The notes under the pieces are model-generated. The model was given only the letters and a program-made list of their open reading frames with translations, was not told the DNA's origin and made no database searches. This document shows positions 62,135 through 64,000 of a DNA stretch of 64,000 nucleotides, piece by piece (positions within the stretch are counted from its first letter, which is position 1; the number at the start of each line of letters is the position of its first letter). This stretch comes from Halopiger xanaduensis SH-6 (GTDB taxonomy: Archaea > Halobacteriota > Halobacteria > Halobacteriales > Natrialbaceae): contig NC_015666.1 in the NCBI RefSeq assembly GCF_000217715.1, forward strand, positions 1,190,270 to 1,254,269, written 5' to 3'. The position numbers and the translations under genes are program-made.

Positions 62135-63157
62135 ATGGACGCCGACGAACGGGTCGACGAGGCGGTCAGTCGGAGCGATCTGGTGCACGAGCGCCTCCGC
62201 GAATCGCCGATCAAGCGGTGGATCCTCCTCGACGGGAACCGGTACGCGCTCGTCGGGGCGTTCTCGATCGTCGTCTTCTGCACCTGCGCCGGCATCGGCC
62301 TCGCCGGCTACATCCCCGTCACCGATCCGGGAACCGCGACGACGCTCGTCGCGTCGATCGTCGGCGGCACGCTCCCCTTCATCACGATCGTGCTCGCGAT
62401 CAACCAGCTCGTCCTCTCGCAGGAGCTCGGCTGGCCCGGCGACCTCGAGGACCGGTTCGAGGGGATGGCCTCGTTCCGCCGCGAGGTCGAGGAACTGACC
62501 GGGGAATCCGTGAGCCCGGCCGCGCCGGCCGACTTCCTCCAGCTGATCGTCGCGACCGTCGCCGAGCGCGCGGAGACGCTGCGCCCGGTCGCGGACCGGA
62601 TCGACGATCCGGCGGTCGCCGCGCGCCTCGAGGATTTCGTCGACGCGGTCGCCGACGAGGGAGCGATCGTCACCGAATCGCTCGAGGGGACGGACTTCGG
62701 CACGTTCGAAACGCTGTCGTCGGTGCTCGGCCACTTCAACGGCGCCCACCTCTACGCCGCCCGCCGGATCCGGGCGGACCACGCCGAGGAGCTCCCCGAC
62801 GAGGCCCTCGAGACCCTCGAGTTTCTCGTCGAACTGCTCGGCCACGTCGCGATCGCCCGCCAGACGTTCAAGACGCTGTACATGCAGTACGAACTGGCCT
62901 CCCTCTCGAAGCTCCTCCTAGTCGTCGGCTTTCCGACGCTGCTCGGCGGCGGGCTCTTCACGATGGCCTACCCGGCGATCGTCGGCGCCGTCGGCGATCG
63001 GACCGTCCTCGTGCTCGTCGTCAGCGGCGCCGTCACGTTCGTCTTCCTCCCCTTTATCGTACTCCTGGTCTACACGTTCCGCATCGCGTCGATCTCGAGC
63101 CGGACGGCCGACTTCGGGCCGTTCGTGCCCCGCGTCGAGGTGGAGGGCGAGGACTGA
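62135..63157 (+). CDS. membrane protein of a four-copy paralog array, member 3
   Basis: A 340-aa protein with GNRYALVGAFSIVVFCTCAG, NQLVLSQELGWPGDLEDRFE, FGTFETLSSVLGHFNGAHLY, AIARQTFKTLYMQYELASLS, GFPTLLGGGLFTMAYPAIVG and VLLVYTFRIASISSRTADFG. The aromatic NYN position reads GHFNGA here. The ATG at 62126 is three codons earlier in frame; 62135 is preferred because a GCTTTTTC box lies about 29 nt upstream of it. A 202-base gap separates it from member 2's start. Confidence 0.7.
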   Translation: MDADERVDEAVSRSDLVHERLRESPIKRWILLDGNRYALVGAFSIVVFCTCAGIGLAGYIPVTDPGTATTLVASIVGGTLPFITIVLAINQLVLSQELGWPGDLEDRFEGMASFRREVEELTGESVSPAAPADFLQLIVATVAERAETLRPVADRIDDPAVAARLEDFVDAVADEGAIVTESLEGTDFGTFETLSSVLGHFNGAHLYAARRIRADHAEELPDEALETLEFLVELLGHVAIARQTFKTLYMQYELASLSKLLLVVGFPTLLGGGLFTMAYPAIVGAVGDRTVLVLVVSGAVTFVFLPFIVLLVYTFRIASISSRTADFGPFVPRVEVEGED

Positions 63158-63278
63158 CGGACGCGGTCGATCGGCGATCCGAGGGCGCCGAGGGCGTCCC
63201 ACGACGGTCGCCCGCTTCCCGTCCTGTCGCCTTCCGGGCGGGGTATTTTACTCGCCGCCGTCGTTCGTCCCGCAGGGA

Positions 63279-64000
63279 ATGAGTGATTCGGACTCGAGCG
63301 GCGTGTTGAGCCAACGGGCCGGCGTCGGCGGTCTACGACTGTGGCTGTTGCTCCGGTTGAATCGCTGGCTCTTCACGGCGGCCGTGCTGGCGATCGTGTT
63401 CGTCGTCCTGGTCGGGGCCAGTTGGCTGGGGCTCACGCCCCTGCGGATAATCGTCGCGCGGCACAACGGCACGTTCTGGATCTTCTCGGCGTTCATCGGG
63501 GCGATCATCACCGGCACGTCGATCGTCGTCACGATAAACCAGCTCGTCCTCTCGCAGGAACTCGGCGCCATCGGCGACCAGCGGGATCGCATGCAGAACG
63601 CCATGGACTTCCGTCAGGATCTCGAGGACTCGCTCGAGAAGGAGGACGTGACCCCGCCCGAACCCGCCGCCTTCCTCTACGAACTCGTCGACGGCGTCGA
63701 GGAGGAGGCGAACGACCTCGAGGAGACGGTGGCGCGCGATCACGGCGACGAGATTCAGTCGAAGGTCGCGGACTACGTCGACGACGCCGTCGAGAACGCA
63801 CAGGTCGTCAAGGACGACCTCGAGGACGCCCAGTTCGGGACCTTCGACGTGATCTGGAACGCACTGAACTTCAACTACTCGCGGAAGATCTACGACGCCC
63901 GAAAGATCCGCGCCGACCACGGCGACGACCTCTCCGAGGATGCGGAGGACGAACTCAACGAGATGATCGAGTTGCTGAAGTTCTTCGGCCCGGCCCGCGA
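63279..64000 (+). CDS. membrane protein of a four-copy paralog array, member 4 (partial)
   Basis: Runs off the right edge after about 240 residues. LNRWLFTAAVLAIVFVVLVG, SAFIGAIITGTSIVVTINQL, NQLVLSQELGAIGDQRDRMQ, EDAQFGTFDVIWNALNFNYS and KFFGPAR complete the array pattern as far as visible; the C-terminal TM pair would lie outside. A TATTTTA box is about 32 nt before the ATG. It follows member 3 by 121 bases in the same direction. Confidence 0.7.
   Translation, partial: MSDSDSSGVLSQRAGVGGLRLWLLLRLNRWLFTAAVLAIVFVVLVGASWLGLTPLRIIVARHNGTFWIFSAFIGAIITGTSIVVTINQLVLSQELGAIGDQRDRMQNAMDFRQDLEDSLEKEDVTPPEPAAFLYELVDGVEEEANDLEETVARDHGDEIQSKVADYVDDAVENAQVVKDDLEDAQFGTFDVIWNALNFNYSRKIYDARKIRADHGDDLSEDAEDELNEMIELLKFFGPAR

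Noticed and set aside
60881-62845. 654-codon minus-strand frame across array members 2 and 3
   Set aside because: Shadow frame spanning two genes and their gap; lacks TM pattern while the chosen frames keep the shared motifs.
1-64000. CRISPR arrays, insertion sequences, integrases, rRNA genes
   Set aside because: No regular repeat-spacer pattern, transposase-like frame or rRNA stretch was found on reading the window; distant or decayed copies could be missed without a search.

Overview
The window is haloarchaeal chromosome. It has high GC, strongly acidic proteins, Tat signals (RRxFL-like), PGF-CTERM-like cell-surface tails, TTTAWA-type TATA boxes about 27 nt before leaderless ATGs, coenzyme F420 genes (cofG, cofC), mptA, a CetZ tubulin, TrmB and NurA/HerA. 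The overall style suggests order Natrialbales (Natrinema/Haloterrigena-like); this is an inference, since no rRNA gene is present. I see no insertion sequence, integrase, CRISPR array or rRNA. The only tRNA I find is tRNA-Ile(GAT), on the minus strand at 10696-10769.

Layout. 1-8297: an AspA/AstE-type deacylase tail, a DUF3006 protein, an archaea-specific SMC-related protein, a frameshifted SHOCT membrane protein, a glutaryl-CoA-dehydrogenase-like enzyme and a fused FAD/Fe-S D-lactate/glycolate-type oxidase. 8298-18000: mainly housekeeping (TrpD-like transferase, tRNA-Ile, FxsA, DUF255 thioredoxin protein, TrmB regulator, MptA, tRNA methylthiotransferase). It also holds three copies of an unusual ~57-nt promoter-plus-start-codon element around a lipoprotein gene. 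18044-25497: an HtpX protease, then four overlapping genes (DUF4129-like, small membrane protein, DUF58, polytopic membrane protein), with moxR convergent. 25572-31072: F420 biosynthesis (cofG, an unlisted 52-aa gene, cofC), CetZ, an NDUFA9-like protein and thymidylate kinase.

31073-33186: a TrkA-type K+ regulator flanked by two stand-alone Lrp/AsnC RAM-domain genes. Each RAM gene is followed by a hairpin array and a shared ~130-nt block, so the unit looks like an inverted duplication. 33187-44419: DUF proteins, MetY, a Tat-exported PhoX-like phosphatase with cohesin-like and dockerin parts beside a membrane-anchored cohesin-like protein, phosphoglycerate mutase, and an HTTM protein divergent from a DCC thiol oxidoreductase. 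44543-53520: nurA and herA, separated by about 5.8 kb that carries an exported 5'-nucleotidase, two cohesin-like surface proteins, a small DUF protein and a winged-helix regulator. 53716-58906: a 47-aa gene, an FRG-domain protein, an SDR, a SpoIIAA-like protein, two hydrolases and PspA. 59053-64000: a FxLYD lipoprotein and four paralogous ~350-aa membrane proteins of unknown function, the last cut by the window edge.

How the genes fit together. Two phosphate-releasing exported enzymes each sit beside a cohesin-like anchored protein, which suggests surface assembly. HtpX, MoxR, DUF58, DUF4129 and PspA point to envelope maintenance. The membrane-protein paralog array, the inverted RAM/TrkA cassette and the triple promoter element are the least explained parts of the window.
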